From assembly GCF_018829635.1 (NCBI RefSeq), contig NZ_JAHKKG010000002.1, positions 1 through 64,000 of the forward strand: a stretch of 64,000 nucleotides of DNA, read 5' to 3'. Of this stretch, positions 46,192 to 56,232 are shown in pieces. Each line of letters begins with the position of its first letter. Within the stretch, counting starts at the first letter, position 1. Both the position numbers and the translations under genes were made by a program. This DNA is from Paractinoplanes bogorensis. Lineage in GTDB: Bacteria; Actinomycetota; Actinomycetes; Mycobacteriales; Micromonosporaceae. The notes under the pieces are model-generated. The model saw only the letters and a list, made by a program, of their open reading frames with translations, made no database searches and was not told the DNA's origin.

Positions 46192-46427
46192 GCCGCGCGC
46201 CCGGTCTCCTCGACGCCGTGCAGGAGCGCCCGAGCCTCAGCCATCTCTTCGTCGCTGAACGCCCCGAACTCACTCTGGTAGAGGTCAAGCTCTTCGCGCA
46301 GAGCCCGGCGACGCTCGGCCCGCTCAGCCAGCTCGGTGAGATAGCCGGAGACGTTGTCGGTGTGCGACTTCATGCTTTCCAGCAGCTCCACCGGCAACGT
46401 GATCGTCACCTTCTTGGTCCTAGCCAC
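46188..46427 (-). CDS. vapB: ribbon-helix-helix antitoxin (VapB/CopG type)
   Basis: 79 residues. KKVTITLPVELLESMKSHTD is an RHH DNA-binding segment; the acidic C-terminus (FSDEEMAEARALLHGVEE) would wrap the toxin. A palindrome 10 bp upstream of the start suggests autorepression. The operon is vapB-vapC-deoxyribosyltransferase. Confidence 0.83.
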   Translation of the reverse strand: MARTKKVTITLPVELLESMKSHTDNVSGYLTELAERAERRRALREELDLYQSEFGAFSDEEMAEARALLHGVEETGRAA

Positions 46428-46436
46428 AAGTCGACC

Positions 46437-46448
46437 ATACCACGGTAT
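46437..46448. promoter_or_regulatory. putative vapB operator
   Basis: ataccacggtat, symmetric at 10 of 12 positions, 10 bp upstream of the vapB start, in the position expected for autoregulation. Confidence 0.45.
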
Positions 46449-46535
46449 TACCGCCGTCCAAGGCCACGCATACCGCCGCCGGAACTCGGACTACGGCCGT
46501 CGAGTTGCAGTCGGCGACGTTGATTCACAACTCAG

Positions 46536-46550
46536 ACGTTGAAGCGGAAC
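46536..46550. other. attL core
   Basis: Left copy of acgttgaagcggaac; its complement plus the next bases reads Arg-Phe-Asn-Val-stop, presumably the original YchF end. Confidence 0.8.
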
Positions 46551-46788
46551 GTCGCGTACCGATTCCCTGGCCTGGCCATTCTCACCGACGCCCTACCTGA
46601 GCTGCGCTTACTACGTTTGGTTGCGTTGAGCAACGTTGACCGTCTTCGAGCACTCTGCGGACCACATGCGGACTGCCGCGGACCACCCCGGTCGGCGTGC
46701 CACCCCCTCACAGACCCCAAACCAGGCGAGCCCGGACGCGGTGATCGCAACACCGGCCGGGCTCATGAATCGCCCCAGGAGGCGACCC

Positions 46789-47256
46789 ATGAGCATCATG
46801 CCCGAATACAACGGCGACCGGATCAACGACAGCAGGCCACCCGTCCGCTGCGCCGTGACCGAGCCGCACGAGCCGCACCGCACGACCTTCGCCCCCGCGA
46901 CCGGCCTCCCGAACGGCCCGTGCCCCGGCGTCAGTGGCCGCCCCGAGAGCTGCCCCGACTGGTGCATCGAGGACCACGGCACCGACGACCCGAGCGACCC
47001 GTTCAACGGCCTGGTCCTGCACATGGGCGGCGACCACACCGACAGCCACGTCCGCAAAATGCTCGACCTCCACCCCGGCGGCGGCACCAACCTCGACCTG
47101 CGCGTGACCCGCACCGACAACCGTGACGAGGGCACGGTGGGCGTGCCGAACCTGTACGTCCGCATCGAGCTGGAGCTGACGACGTGGGAGCAGGCAGCCG
47201 AGCTGGCCCGCACGATCCTCGACGGCTTCGGCTACCTGGACGGGGCCGACCGATGA
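46789..47256 (+). CDS. DUF6907-like protein of the element
   Basis: 155 residues; ATG at 46789 has a perfect AGGAGG 7 nt upstream. ESCPDWCIEDHGTDDP with later HMGGDHTDSH suggests a Cys/His metal site, as in a family common in Streptomyces elements (DUF6907, from memory). Role unknown. ATGA overlap with the next gene. The 238 bp between attL and this start contain no other gene I can support. Confidence 0.65.
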   Translation: MSIMPEYNGDRINDSRPPVRCAVTEPHEPHRTTFAPATGLPNGPCPGVSGRPESCPDWCIEDHGTDDPSDPFNGLVLHMGGDHTDSHVRKMLDLHPGGGTNLDLRVTRTDNRDEGTVGVPNLYVRIELELTTWEQAAELARTILDGFGYLDGADR

Positions 47257-47840
47257 GCGGCCGGCGCCCGCAAGACCTGCCCGGGCGGGGCTCGCGGGTG
47301 GTACTGGTGACCAGTCGCGACGGCTCAGCGCCGGAAGGTCGCCTGGCCGCGGCGCTCGACAGCATCGCCGCGTACGGCTGGACGGTGTCGGCGATCATCG
47401 ACCCGGAGCAGCACCTCGACGCTCTGAGGATGGTGCTGGACGGCATGGCCGACCTGGTCGTGGGGATCGAGCCGCAGGACGTGCCCGTGCTGCACCTGGC
47501 CGCTGACCTGAGCCACCGGACGCGATCCGGGGAGTTCGGACCGCCGGAACGCCGCACGCGCATGTTGCCGAGGGCTGCCGCCGTACCCGCTCTGGATCAC
47601 CCATGGCGGGAGCCGATCAGCGAGGGCCAGCGTGATCTTGCACGACAGGTCGAACCCTTGCCGGACGTCGAATCCTTGCCGGACGGTCGGACGCGGGTGA
47701 TCCGCACCGAGCGGATCCCGGCCGAGTCCCGGCGGCCGCGACTGATTCGCCGCGGCGACGACGCGTCGGCGGACGAGGGCCGAGCCGACGAGAGGTCGGC
47801 CCGCGACGCACGCACCCGACCGATCCGCCGGACGGGCTGA
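47253..47840 (+). CDS. hypothetical protein of the element
   Basis: 195 residues. The first 85 (SRVVLVTSRDGSAPEGRLAA, GWTVSAIIDPEQHLDALRMV, MADLVVGIEPQDVP) look like a small alpha/beta domain reminiscent of the serine-recombinase N-terminal fold, but without a clear catalytic Ser-Arg set. The C-terminal 90 residues are Arg/Asp-rich and disordered. Function unknown. Confidence 0.6.
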   Translation: MSGRRPQDLPGRGSRVVLVTSRDGSAPEGRLAAALDSIAAYGWTVSAIIDPEQHLDALRMVLDGMADLVVGIEPQDVPVLHLAADLSHRTRSGEFGPPERRTRMLPRAAAVPALDHPWREPISEGQRDLARQVEPLPDVESLPDGRTRVIRTERIPAESRRPRLIRRGDDASADEGRADERSARDARTRPIRRTG

Positions 47841-47933
47841 AGTCCGTCACCGCCCGTTCGCATTTGCGGCCCGCTCCCCAGCAGGGGGGCGGGCCGCATT
47901 CTTGTGCGGCACGATTCGGCATGCGGTTGCCGA

Positions 47934-47963
47934 ATTGCGCAAGCGCCTGCGCGATTTCTGCAG
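47934..47963. repeat. hairpin repeat, copy 1
   Basis: aattgcgca-agcgcc-tgcgcgatt, nearly perfect inverted repeat between two convergent genes, probably a terminator. Two relatives lie at 48723-48750 and 48790-48817. Confidence 0.55.
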
Positions 47964-47969
47964 CCCGAG

Positions 47970-48548
47970 TCACCACACCCAGCGAGCGCTGGTGGTCCCC
48001 TCGATGCGGTACTCGATGCCGTCGGGCGAGCCAGTGGCCGGCGCCTCGAAGGCGATCCAGCCCTTGGCGCACTTGCCCTCAGCCAGGGACCGCTCGACGA
48101 ACGCGGGCGAGGGCAGGCCGCCACCGATGACGGTCACGTCGACGAGCTGCTCGCCGTCGTCGTACGACAGCAGCCACGGCCGCTCCGAAGCCGTGAACGG
48201 GATCTTGCCGCGGTTGCAGGTCCGCACCTGCACACCCTCGACGTCATCGGCACGGCGATGCGCGAGCGCCGTGACGGCCGCGACGTATCCCTCGCTGTCG
48301 GTGAAGCTGTGGGTCTGGCCAAGCTTCAGCGCCTTCGTTGCCGGCGGCGTAGTCGGCGACGGTGAGGCGGCCGAGCTCGCGGCCGACGGTGACGAGGGGG
48401 CGGTGACGACCTGAGCGGCGGGGACCGCCTCTGAGCGGCTCGAGGCGGCCGCCCAGCCGCCGGCGGCACCGACGCCGAGGGCGGCGACCAGGGCGAGCAG
48501 CCAGGGCCAGATCGGGCGTCGTACGGACGGTGCTCGGAACTCGGTCAT
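47970..48548 (-). CDS. membrane-anchored DUF4352-like protein
   Basis: 192 residues from ATG 48548. An N-terminal membrane helix (PWLLALVAALGVGAAGGWAA) is followed by a Ser/Pro/Thr linker of 40 residues. The extracytoplasmic domain resembles DUF4352 (Ig-like: GYVAAVTALAHR, GVQVRTCNRGKIPFTASERP, GKCAKGWIAFEAP), with two cysteines. Similar proteins are frequent cargo of actinobacterial elements. Confidence 0.7.
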   Translation of the reverse strand: MTEFRAPSVRRPIWPWLLALVAALGVGAAGGWAAASSRSEAVPAAQVVTAPSSPSAASSAASPSPTTPPATKALKLGQTHSFTDSEGYVAAVTALAHRRADDVEGVQVRTCNRGKIPFTASERPWLLSYDDGEQLVDVTVIGGGLPSPAFVERSLAEGKCAKGWIAFEAPATGSPDGIEYRIEGTTSARWVW

Positions 48549-48722
48549 GCGGGGATCCCAGGGGCGGTGGAGGGTTGGGACCACAGGGTGAGGGCTGCGT
48601 GCCACCGTGCGCACGCCTCGGAGAGCTAATTGGATGATCGGCGGCGAACCCCGACCGATGGCCTCAAGCCGTCCGGGGTTGACTCAGCCGTTCGGCCTCC
48701 AGGATTCCGCCAACCACGTGGC

Positions 48723-48750
48723 GGGATTGCGCACGCGCCTGCGCAATCTG
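48723..48750. repeat. hairpin repeat, copy 2
   Basis: gattgcgca-cgcgcc-tgcgcaatc (48725-48748), perfect 9-bp arms, between two minus-strand genes. It is a near match to copy 1. Confidence 0.55.
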
Positions 48751-48789
48751 AAACCCGTGAGCGGCGCACGGATTCGGCCATGACGTGGC

Positions 48790-48815
48790 CGAATTCCGCC
48801 AGCGGCTGGCAGGAT

Positions 48816-48817
<2 letters not shown>
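48790..48817. repeat. hairpin repeat, copy 3
   Basis: aattccgcca-gcgg-ctggcaggatt, a diverged third copy reaching into the stop codon of the excisionase-like gene. Confidence 0.4.
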
Positions 48818-49040
<223 letters not shown>

Positions 49041-49050
49041 ACCGGGCAGC

Positions 49051-49266
49051 CTAGGCCCAGAAGATGCGGTGCTCGGGGTCCTTCTCGGCGTACCAGACGC
49101 CGTCACCGAGTTGGACCAGGTCCGGGGTCGCTTCGAGGATCTGGCGGACGAAGGTGCGCCGCTCGGCGGTCTCCTCGTCGACGTCGACGTAGCTCCGCCG
49201 CTCGTCCTCGCACCACTCCCGGGCAGCCTCGACTGCGCCCTGGTGCCGCTCTTCGGGTGTCGTCAC
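49051..49266 (-). CDS. 71-residue hypothetical protein of the element
   Basis: GTG start, acidic (EERHQGAVEAAREWCEDERR, ending WYAEKDPEHRIFWA). Ends 10 bp before the excisionase-like gene, so probably co-transcribed. No family recognised. Confidence 0.6.
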   Translation of the reverse strand: MTTPEERHQGAVEAAREWCEDERRSYVDVDEETAERRTFVRQILEATPDLVQLGDGVWYAEKDPEHRIFWA

Positions 49267-49367
49267 GGTCCGCCTCCCCAGGTCGCACGGCTCCGATCAG
49301 CAGGTCGGGACCGTGGGCGGCGACGGCCCCCGTCCTCCCCGACAAAAGAGCCGCCGCCGTGATCGCG

Positions 49368-49387
49368 ACTGGTCCAAACGGACCAGT
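49368..49387. promoter_or_regulatory. 20-bp palindrome upstream of the excisionase operon
   Basis: ACTGGTCC-AAAC-GGACCAGT, perfect 8-bp arms, 102 bp upstream of the 71-residue gene; candidate operator for the element's XRE regulator. The surrounding 49267-49507 shows no gene. Confidence 0.5.
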
Positions 49388-49507
49388 TGGGCGGCGGCGG
49401 CCACCGTGCGTCCACGGGGGAAACGAGTACCCGCTGTCTCAGTAGCCGCCGCCGTTACACAGAAAGCTAGGACGGCCACAGGGACACGGCGGGGACAGTT
49501 TCTCCCC

Positions 49508-50731
49508 CTAGCCGACGTATCCCCGATCTCCCTCGAGGCCGATCACGAGGGCGAGTTCTCGGGCGTCTTCGCCGACCACACCGGGCCGGCCGACGAGCTC
49601 GACGACCGCGGCCCGGGCGATCGGGTGATGGCGGGTCGTGTCGAGCGACTCCCGCAGCGCCTTGCCGAGGAAGTACACGACGCCCACGTCGTCCTGCTTG
49701 CCCCGGCACCGGCGGGCCTGCTCAATCAGGAAGAAAGCCCGTCGGGTGTGCGACGGCAGCGCCCGGTAGTCGGCGTTCCTGGCCACCTGCTCGGCCTCAC
49801 CGAACCGGCACAGGTCGGCCTCGACGGTGATCCGGTAGACGTCCACGGCCGCGACGCCGAACAGCAGCCACGGATGGGTGTAGCCGGCCGGGAGACGACG
49901 CGCCACATCGGAGGCGGTGTCCCAGTGGCCCAGAGCGGCGCCGGCACGGCCGGCCTTGGCGTGCGCCAGGGCGAGGCCGAGGTGCACGATCCCCAGAACG
50001 GAGCGGGAGGCGGGGTCGTCGCCGGGCGCCAGGCGGCCGAGTGCCTCGGTCAGCATGTCGACGGCCATGTCCGCCTGGCCGGCCGACCGGTAGAGGTGCG
50101 CGTAGTACCAGGCGGCGATGGCCTGAGCGTCCGGGTCGTCGGCCTCCTGCGCCGCGGTGTACGCCCGGTCCGCGGACAACCAGGACAGCTGCTCGGCGGG
50201 CTGGTAGGCGTTGACGAGCTGGACGAGGTGGTACACGCGGGCCAGCTCGGCGCGGGCGCGGCGCCGGTCGAGGCCTTCGGTCGCCTGGGTGGTGGCGCGG
50301 GCGGTCCCGACGAGGTCGGGCAGCACGGCGGCGATCGCGGTGCGCTCGGTGGTGGATCCGTGCCACACACCCCACGCCATGTCGACGCGGCCGACGAGCT
50401 CGTCCACGACGATCGGGTGCGTGGCCGTGGTCGGCTTGAGCAGCGCCTGCGTGACCGCGTCCATCCCGGGCACCGGGGCCTTCGTGATGCTGCCGAGCGG
50501 GATGCGGTGGCTCCCGGTGAGCTGGGAGAGGTCCTGCACGTCGAGCGCCTCGGCGAGCCGGACCAGCATCGGCATGCGGGGTGTGAGCAGCCGGCCGTTC
50601 TCCAGCGCTTTCACCCAGTCGCTCGACCGGCCGACGAGGCCGCCGAGGACAGGTCTGCTCTTCCCCGACCGTTCGCGTAGGGCGCGCAGGCGTGCGCCGA
50701 ATGCCAGCTCGGACAGTTCCGGTTCGGACAT
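49508..50731 (-). CDS. XRE-type regulator with TPR-like C-terminus
   Basis: 407 residues. N-terminal helix-turn-helix (ARLRALRERSGKSRPVLGGL, SSDWVKALENGRLLTPRMPM). The remaining ~330 residues are helical TPR-like repeats (AAWYYAHLYRSAGQADMAVD, IVHLGLALAHAKAGRAGAAL). Such proteins control conjugative elements or bind signal peptides. Presumed master regulator of the element. Confidence 0.82.
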   Translation of the reverse strand: MSEPELSELAFGARLRALRERSGKSRPVLGGLVGRSSDWVKALENGRLLTPRMPMLVRLAEALDVQDLSQLTGSHRIPLGSITKAPVPGMDAVTQALLKPTTATHPIVVDELVGRVDMAWGVWHGSTTERTAIAAVLPDLVGTARATTQATEGLDRRRARAELARVYHLVQLVNAYQPAEQLSWLSADRAYTAAQEADDPDAQAIAAWYYAHLYRSAGQADMAVDMLTEALGRLAPGDDPASRSVLGIVHLGLALAHAKAGRAGAALGHWDTASDVARRLPAGYTHPWLLFGVAAVDVYRITVEADLCRFGEAEQVARNADYRALPSHTRRAFFLIEQARRCRGKQDDVGVVYFLGKALRESLDTTRHHPIARAAVVELVGRPGVVGEDARELALVIGLEGDRGYVG

Positions 50732-50760
50732 GTCGTGCTCCCCTGGTAGCGGTCAGGGTG

Positions 50761-50787
50761 GGCGGCCGGCCGCTACAACCGGCCGCC
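50761..50787 (-). terminator. hairpin after the tape-measure fragment
   Basis: ggcggccgg and ccggccgcc, perfect 9-bp arms with a 9-base loop, 33 bp past the stop at 50820 in the direction of transcription and upstream of the XRE gene. Confidence 0.5.
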
Positions 50788-50819
50788 AGACATCGACGGT
50801 ACTCCGAGACGATGAACTA

Positions 50820-51398
50820 CTAGGTAGTCCTGATTTCCACGCCGTCCCTGCCGACGATGGATCCGCCAGCCCTGAAGTACGGTTCCAGTGCTCTCGCGAT
50901 AGCAGCCCCGACCTCGACCGGGTGCGAGCCGACGGGGATCTTCGGCTCGATCCGGATGTTGTAGACGCTTCCGCCGCCGGACCCGGCACCCGGGCCCGCG
51001 CCCATCGGGACGACCCGCTCCGGCCGGTAGCCATCGCCGAAGCTGTAGCTGCGTCCGCTCGCGCCGATGCCCAGCACCGGCTCGCGGATGACGCCGCCGT
51101 TCTGCATGGCGATGTGGATGTGGTTGCGGTGCGCGTTCATCAGGGCCTCGTTGAAACTGCCCTTGTTGACGCCGCGGGTGTAGGCGTAGTCACGTCGGCT
51201 GGTGCGGTGGATCAGCTCGAGAGGGCGCTTGCTGGCGAGGAACGATGCGAGGGCGTCCTGGTTGTAGCCCATCCAGTCGACGGCCCTGCCGCTCCCGTGC
51301 CATTTCGGGTCGCCCGGCCTGTACCCGTTTCCGAAGCTGCCGGACAGCGGGCCGGTGCCCTTGATCAGCTGCACGACCTTGCGCCACGCCGCCGCCAA
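50820..51398 (-). pseudogene. C-terminal remnant of a phage tape-measure/peptidase protein
   Basis: About 190 residues: LSGSFGNGYRPGDPKWHGSG, RAVDWMGYNQDALASFLASK, HRNHIHIAMQNGG (M15/M23-like peptidase region with His residues), then YNIRIEPKIPVGSHPVEVGA and a C-terminal FRAGGSIVGRDGVEIRTT as in actinophage tail tape-measure proteins. The frame is closed by TGA just upstream of a TTG at 51398, so the N-terminal bulk (normally over 1000 residues) is lost. Confidence 0.65.
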
Positions 51399-51567
51399 AC
51401 TGGGCGCTCACCTGAAAGAGCACCCCGAGACCCAGCGCGCCATCAAGGAAGTCACCGACTGGGATCTCTCCGCCGACCAGGACATCCGCGCGTACGCCGA
51501 GAACCAGATCGCAATCGCCGAAGGCCTTGGCCTCGACGAGAAGGCGGCAGACCGTGGCAAGCGTTAA
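51355..51567 (+). CDS. short helical protein upstream of integrase, possibly truncated
   Basis: 70 codons; from about residue 12 it reads AAAKLGAHLKEHPETQRAIK and DLSADQDIRAYAENQIAIAE. Overlaps the integrase start by 14 bp and, on the other strand, the tape-measure fragment. The first dozen codons look like read-through of the opposite gene, so this is probably the surviving C-terminal part of a longer gene cut by the same deletion. Confidence 0.4.
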   Translation: MPLISCTTLRHAAAKLGAHLKEHPETQRAIKEVTDWDLSADQDIRAYAENQIAIAEGLGLDEKAADRGKR

Positions 51568-52684
51568 GAAGCGCCCTGACGGCAAGTGGCGAGCCCGGTA
51601 CCGCGACGAGGCTGGCAAGGAGCACGCGCGCCACTTCGCGCGCAAGGTCGACGCCCAGCGCTGGCTCGACGAGGTCACCGCGGCCACCGTCACCGGGACG
51701 TACGTCGACCCGAAGGCCGGGCTGATGACGTTCGCTCGCTACTTCGCCGAGTGGTCGGAACGGCAGGTGTGGGCGACGGGCACCGGCCGAGCGATGCGGC
51801 TGGCTGCGGGGTGCGTGACGTTCCCCGACGTGCCGCTGAAGGCACTGCACAGGTCGCACGTCGAGGCCTGGGTCAAGGCGATGGAGGCCCGCGGCCTGGC
51901 ACCGGGCACGATCAAGACCCGCGTGCAGAACGTCCGCACGGTGCTTCGCGCGGCGGTCCGTGACCGGCTGATCGCCAGCAACCCGAGCGACGGCGTGAAG
52001 CTGCCCCGCCAGCGCCGGGCCGAGGCGGCGATGGAGATCCCGACGCCCGACCTGGTGCGCGCGATCCTCGAGGCGGCGCCCGCCTGGTTCCGCGTGTTCA
52101 TCGCGCTGGCCGCGTTCGCCGGCCTGCGCCTGGGCGAGCCGCCGCCGTTCAGGTGCGCGACATCGACTTCCTGCGCCGCACGCTGCGGGTGACCCGGCAG
52201 GTTCAGCGCGGCGACGGTGGCACGATCGAGATCACGCCGCCGAAGTACGGCAGCGAGCGCACAGTGTTCCTCGCGACCGGGCTCGTCGAAGCGCCTGTCC
52301 GTCCACGTCGGCAGCATGGCCGCGAGCACGCCCGGGTGGCTGTTCCTCGGCGAGGGCGAGAACCCGCCGCACCAGAACACGATCGGCTACTGGTGGCGCA
52401 AGACGTGCAAGCTGGCCGGCGTCGAGGGCGTGACCCTGCACGACCTCCGGCACTTCTACGCCTCGGGCCTGATCGCCGCAGGGTGCGACGTGGTGACCGT
52501 CCAGAAGGCGCTCGGCCACGTGAAGGCGACCACGACGCTCAACACGTACGCGCACCTCTGGCCGATGACCGAGGACCGCACCCGCAAGGCCGCAGACGAG
52601 CTGATCGCCGAGGTGACCGTGGCGGTGGCCGCCGCGGCGCTTGCGGACTCCTCGCGGACCGCCGCTCCGGTGAAGGTGGGCTGA
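51554..52684 (+). pseudogene. int: tyrosine-recombinase integrase with two frameshifts
   Basis: Starts GTG (VASVKKRPDGKWRARYRDEA, arm-binding domain), then SAM-like core-binding and catalytic domains. Arg of the active site is in FAGLRLGE; HxxR in LHDLRHFYASG; nucleophile Tyr in LNTYAHL near the end. At about 52140 the frame shifts (gcgagccgccgccgtt) into the frame reading VQVRDIDFLRRTLRVTRQVQ. At about 52287 (gtcgaagcgcctg) it returns to the first frame. Unshifted reading hits TGA at 52190. Either a decayed gene or two sequencing errors; all catalytic residues are otherwise present. Confidence 0.78.
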
Positions 52685-52704
52685 CCTGCGATGGAATGCC
52701 TGAA

Positions 52705-53790
<1,086 letters not shown>

Positions 53791-53812
53791 GGAACGCCAG
53801 TCTACGCAAGCC

Positions 53813-54631
53813 TCACCCGAAGAACTTCCGCAGTTCCGCCGCGACCAGTTCCGGCTTGCCCCGATCGTCCGCCGCGAGGTGGCCGACACCGTGCAGGGTC
53901 ACGCGACGCACCTGCGGCAAAACCCCTTCCAGGCCGGTCAAGACCCGTTTCAGGTACGCCGGTGAGCGGTCCCCGCCGAGCAGCAACGTCTCCGCGCCGA
54001 CGCCGGCGAAACGGGTCAACGGCCCGGCCGCCTCTTCGACCACGGTGGCGTCCTGACTCATCGTGGGCACGAGCCGCCCCAGCGACGTGTAGTCGGCGGG
54101 CCGGTTGCTGCGCCCGTCGAGCCGGATCCCCAGGCGCACCAGGGGCGTGATCGCGGCCCGCGGCACCCCGCGCAGCCCGCCCGCCCCCTTCACCGTGGTG
54201 ACGAAGGCGGACGCCGTACGCCCGGCCGCCAGTTCTTTCTCGAAGCGGGGACGCCACGCCACCGGGTTGGTGGTGTCGTGCCAGATCGGCGGCTCGTACA
54301 GGGCCAGGCGCCGGATCTGCGGCAGCTCGAGCGCGGCCTGCAGCGCGATCACGGCGCCCGAACTGAGCCCGAAGATGTATCCGGCCCCGGTCTCGTCGAG
54401 CACCGCCCGCAGATCGTCGACCTCGCCGTCCAGGCCGTAGCCGGCGAACACCGGGCCACTCAGGCCACGCCCGCGACGGTCCGGGACGTACACGGTGAAG
54501 GAACTGGCCAGTGCTTGCGCGAGCCGTCGGAAGTTGCGGGACGTCTGCAGCCCGCCGTGCAGCAGCACGATCTTGGGCCCGCCGCCCCCGAAGGTCCGGT
54601 ACCGGATGTCGAGCTTCGCCGAAGTCTCCAT
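53813..54631 (-). CDS. alpha/beta hydrolase
   Basis: 272 residues. Nucleophile elbow GLSSGA (Ser about 91), oxyanion segment LLHGGLQTSRNF, acid position in LLLGGDRSPAYL, final His in LHGVGHLAADD. Substrate unknown. Divergent from alkA; the gap contains three gttgac half-sites. Confidence 0.87.
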   Translation of the reverse strand: METSAKLDIRYRTFGGGGPKIVLLHGGLQTSRNFRRLAQALASSFTVYVPDRRGRGLSGPVFAGYGLDGEVDDLRAVLDETGAGYIFGLSSGAVIALQAALELPQIRRLALYEPPIWHDTTNPVAWRPRFEKELAAGRTASAFVTTVKGAGGLRGVPRAAITPLVRLGIRLDGRSNRPADYTSLGRLVPTMSQDATVVEEAAGPLTRFAGVGAETLLLGGDRSPAYLKRVLTGLEGVLPQVRRVTLHGVGHLAADDRGKPELVAAELRKFFG

Positions 54632-54739
54632 GCGTCAACCGTAGTTGACATCGAGCGACCCGTCAACCAAAGTTGACACGCCATGGCCATGTCCGAATCC
54701 CGCCAGCCACGCGAACGGAAACGCAGCAGAATTCAGGGC

Positions 54740-56158
54740 ATGGAACTGGACTTCGAACGGTGCTACCGCGCCGTGGACAGCCGGGACCAGCGCTTCGACG
54801 GCTGGTTCTGCACCGCGGTGACCAGCACCGGCATCTACTGCCGGCCGTCCTGCCCGGCGATGACCCCGAAGCGGGCGAACGTCCGCTTCTATCCGAGCGC
54901 GGCCGCCGCCCAGCGGGCCGGGTTCCGCGCCTGCAAGCGCTGCCGTCCCGACGCGGCACCCGGGTCGCCCGAGTGGGACGTACGGGCGGATCTGGTCGGA
55001 CGCGCGATGCGGCTGATCGGCGACGGCGTGGTCGACCGCGAGGGCGTGCCCGGCCTGGCCGGTCGCCTCGGCTACACCGAGCGGCACCTCAACCGGCTGC
55101 TCACGGCCGAACTCGGGGCCGGTCCGCTGGCCCTGGCCCGGGCCCAGCGCGCGCAGACCGCCCGCATCCTCATCGAGACCACCGACCTGGGCCTGGCCGA
55201 GATCGCGTTCGCGGCCGGGTTCGGCAGCGTCCGCCAGTTCAACGACACGATTCTCGAGGTGTACGCGCAGGCGCCGAGCGGGCTGCGCGAGCGCCGCAAG
55301 GTCACGCCGAACGAGGCCGGGACGATCAATCTCCGGCTCGCCTACCGGTCGCCGTTGCACGCCGCGTCGCTGCTCGATTTTCTCGAGACGCGGGCACTCC
55401 CGGGTGTGGAGGAGCGCGTCGGGAACACGTACCGGAGAGGTCTGTCTCTGCCGCACGGAAGCGCGACCGTCTCGCTCAGCCCGGCCGACCGCTGGGTCTC
55501 GGCCACGCTGCGGCTCAGCGACGTGCGTGACCTGGCGCCGGCCGTGGCCCGCGCCCGGCGACTGTTCGATCTGGACGCCGACCCCGAGGCGGTCGACGCG
55601 ACGCTGGGCGCCGATCCGGCGTTCGCCGAGATGGTGCGGAACGAGCCCGGCGTCCGCGTGCCGCGTTCGGTCGACGGCTTCGAGATCGCCGTCCGGGCGA
55701 TCGTCGGGCAGCAGGTCAGCGTGGCCGGCGCACGCACCACGCTGGGCCGGATGATCCGGTCGTTCAAGAAGCCGGGCGAGCTGATCGGGTTCCCGGCCGC
55801 GGCCGAGATCGCCGAACTGCCGGACGACGCGTTCGGGATGCCGGTGGCCCGCCGCGACACGATCCGGGCGCTGGCCGGCGCGGTCGCCGACGGCAAGATC
55901 GACCTCGACCCGGGTGCGGATCGCGACGAAACGGTCGCCCGCCTCACCGAACTGCCCGGCATCGGCGCCTGGACCGCGGGTTACGTGGCCATGCGGGCGA
56001 TCGGCGATCCGGACGTCTTCCTGCCCACCGACCTGGCGGTTCGCCGGGGCGCCAAGGCTCTCGGGCTGCCCGACGACCCCAAGACCCTTTCCGCGTACGC
56101 CGAGAGGTGGCGCCCGTGGCGGTCGTACGCCCTCATCCGCCTGTGGAAAGCGGCGTAG
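54740..56158 (+). CDS. alkA: bifunctional Ada-like/AlkA DNA-3-methyladenine glycosylase
   Basis: 472 residues. N-terminal Ada zinc domain with the four-Cys set in IYCRPSCPA and RACKRCRPD; AraC-type HTH (about 85-185: GLAGRLGYTERHLNRLLTAE, EIAFAAGFGSVRQFNDTI); AlkA glycosylase with HhH LPGIGAWTAGYVAMRAIGDP and catalytic Asp in the following LPTDLAVR. It senses and/or excises alkylated bases. Start chosen to match the family (MELDFERCYRAV); an ATG at 54683 would add 19 unconserved residues. Confidence 0.92.
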   Translation: MELDFERCYRAVDSRDQRFDGWFCTAVTSTGIYCRPSCPAMTPKRANVRFYPSAAAAQRAGFRACKRCRPDAAPGSPEWDVRADLVGRAMRLIGDGVVDREGVPGLAGRLGYTERHLNRLLTAELGAGPLALARAQRAQTARILIETTDLGLAEIAFAAGFGSVRQFNDTILEVYAQAPSGLRERRKVTPNEAGTINLRLAYRSPLHAASLLDFLETRALPGVEERVGNTYRRGLSLPHGSATVSLSPADRWVSATLRLSDVRDLAPAVARARRLFDLDADPEAVDATLGADPAFAEMVRNEPGVRVPRSVDGFEIAVRAIVGQQVSVAGARTTLGRMIRSFKKPGELIGFPAAAEIAELPDDAFGMPVARRDTIRALAGAVADGKIDLDPGADRDETVARLTELPGIGAWTAGYVAMRAIGDPDVFLPTDLAVRRGAKALGLPDDPKTLSAYAERWRPWRSYALIRLWKAA

Positions 56159-56232
56159 TTATCCACAGGCCGTCCCCACGCCCGGCGCGAACGGGCCAAG
56201 CTGTGCCGCAACCAAACTCCCTGGAGGACATC

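Noticed and set aside
46532-46753. Small minus-strand frame ending FRFNV at attL
   Set aside because: It is the attL copy of the ychF tail joined to element sequence, not a gene.
51355-52684. Programmed frameshifting of the integrase
   Set aside because: Two shifts in opposite directions with no slippery heptamer; decay or sequencing error is simpler.
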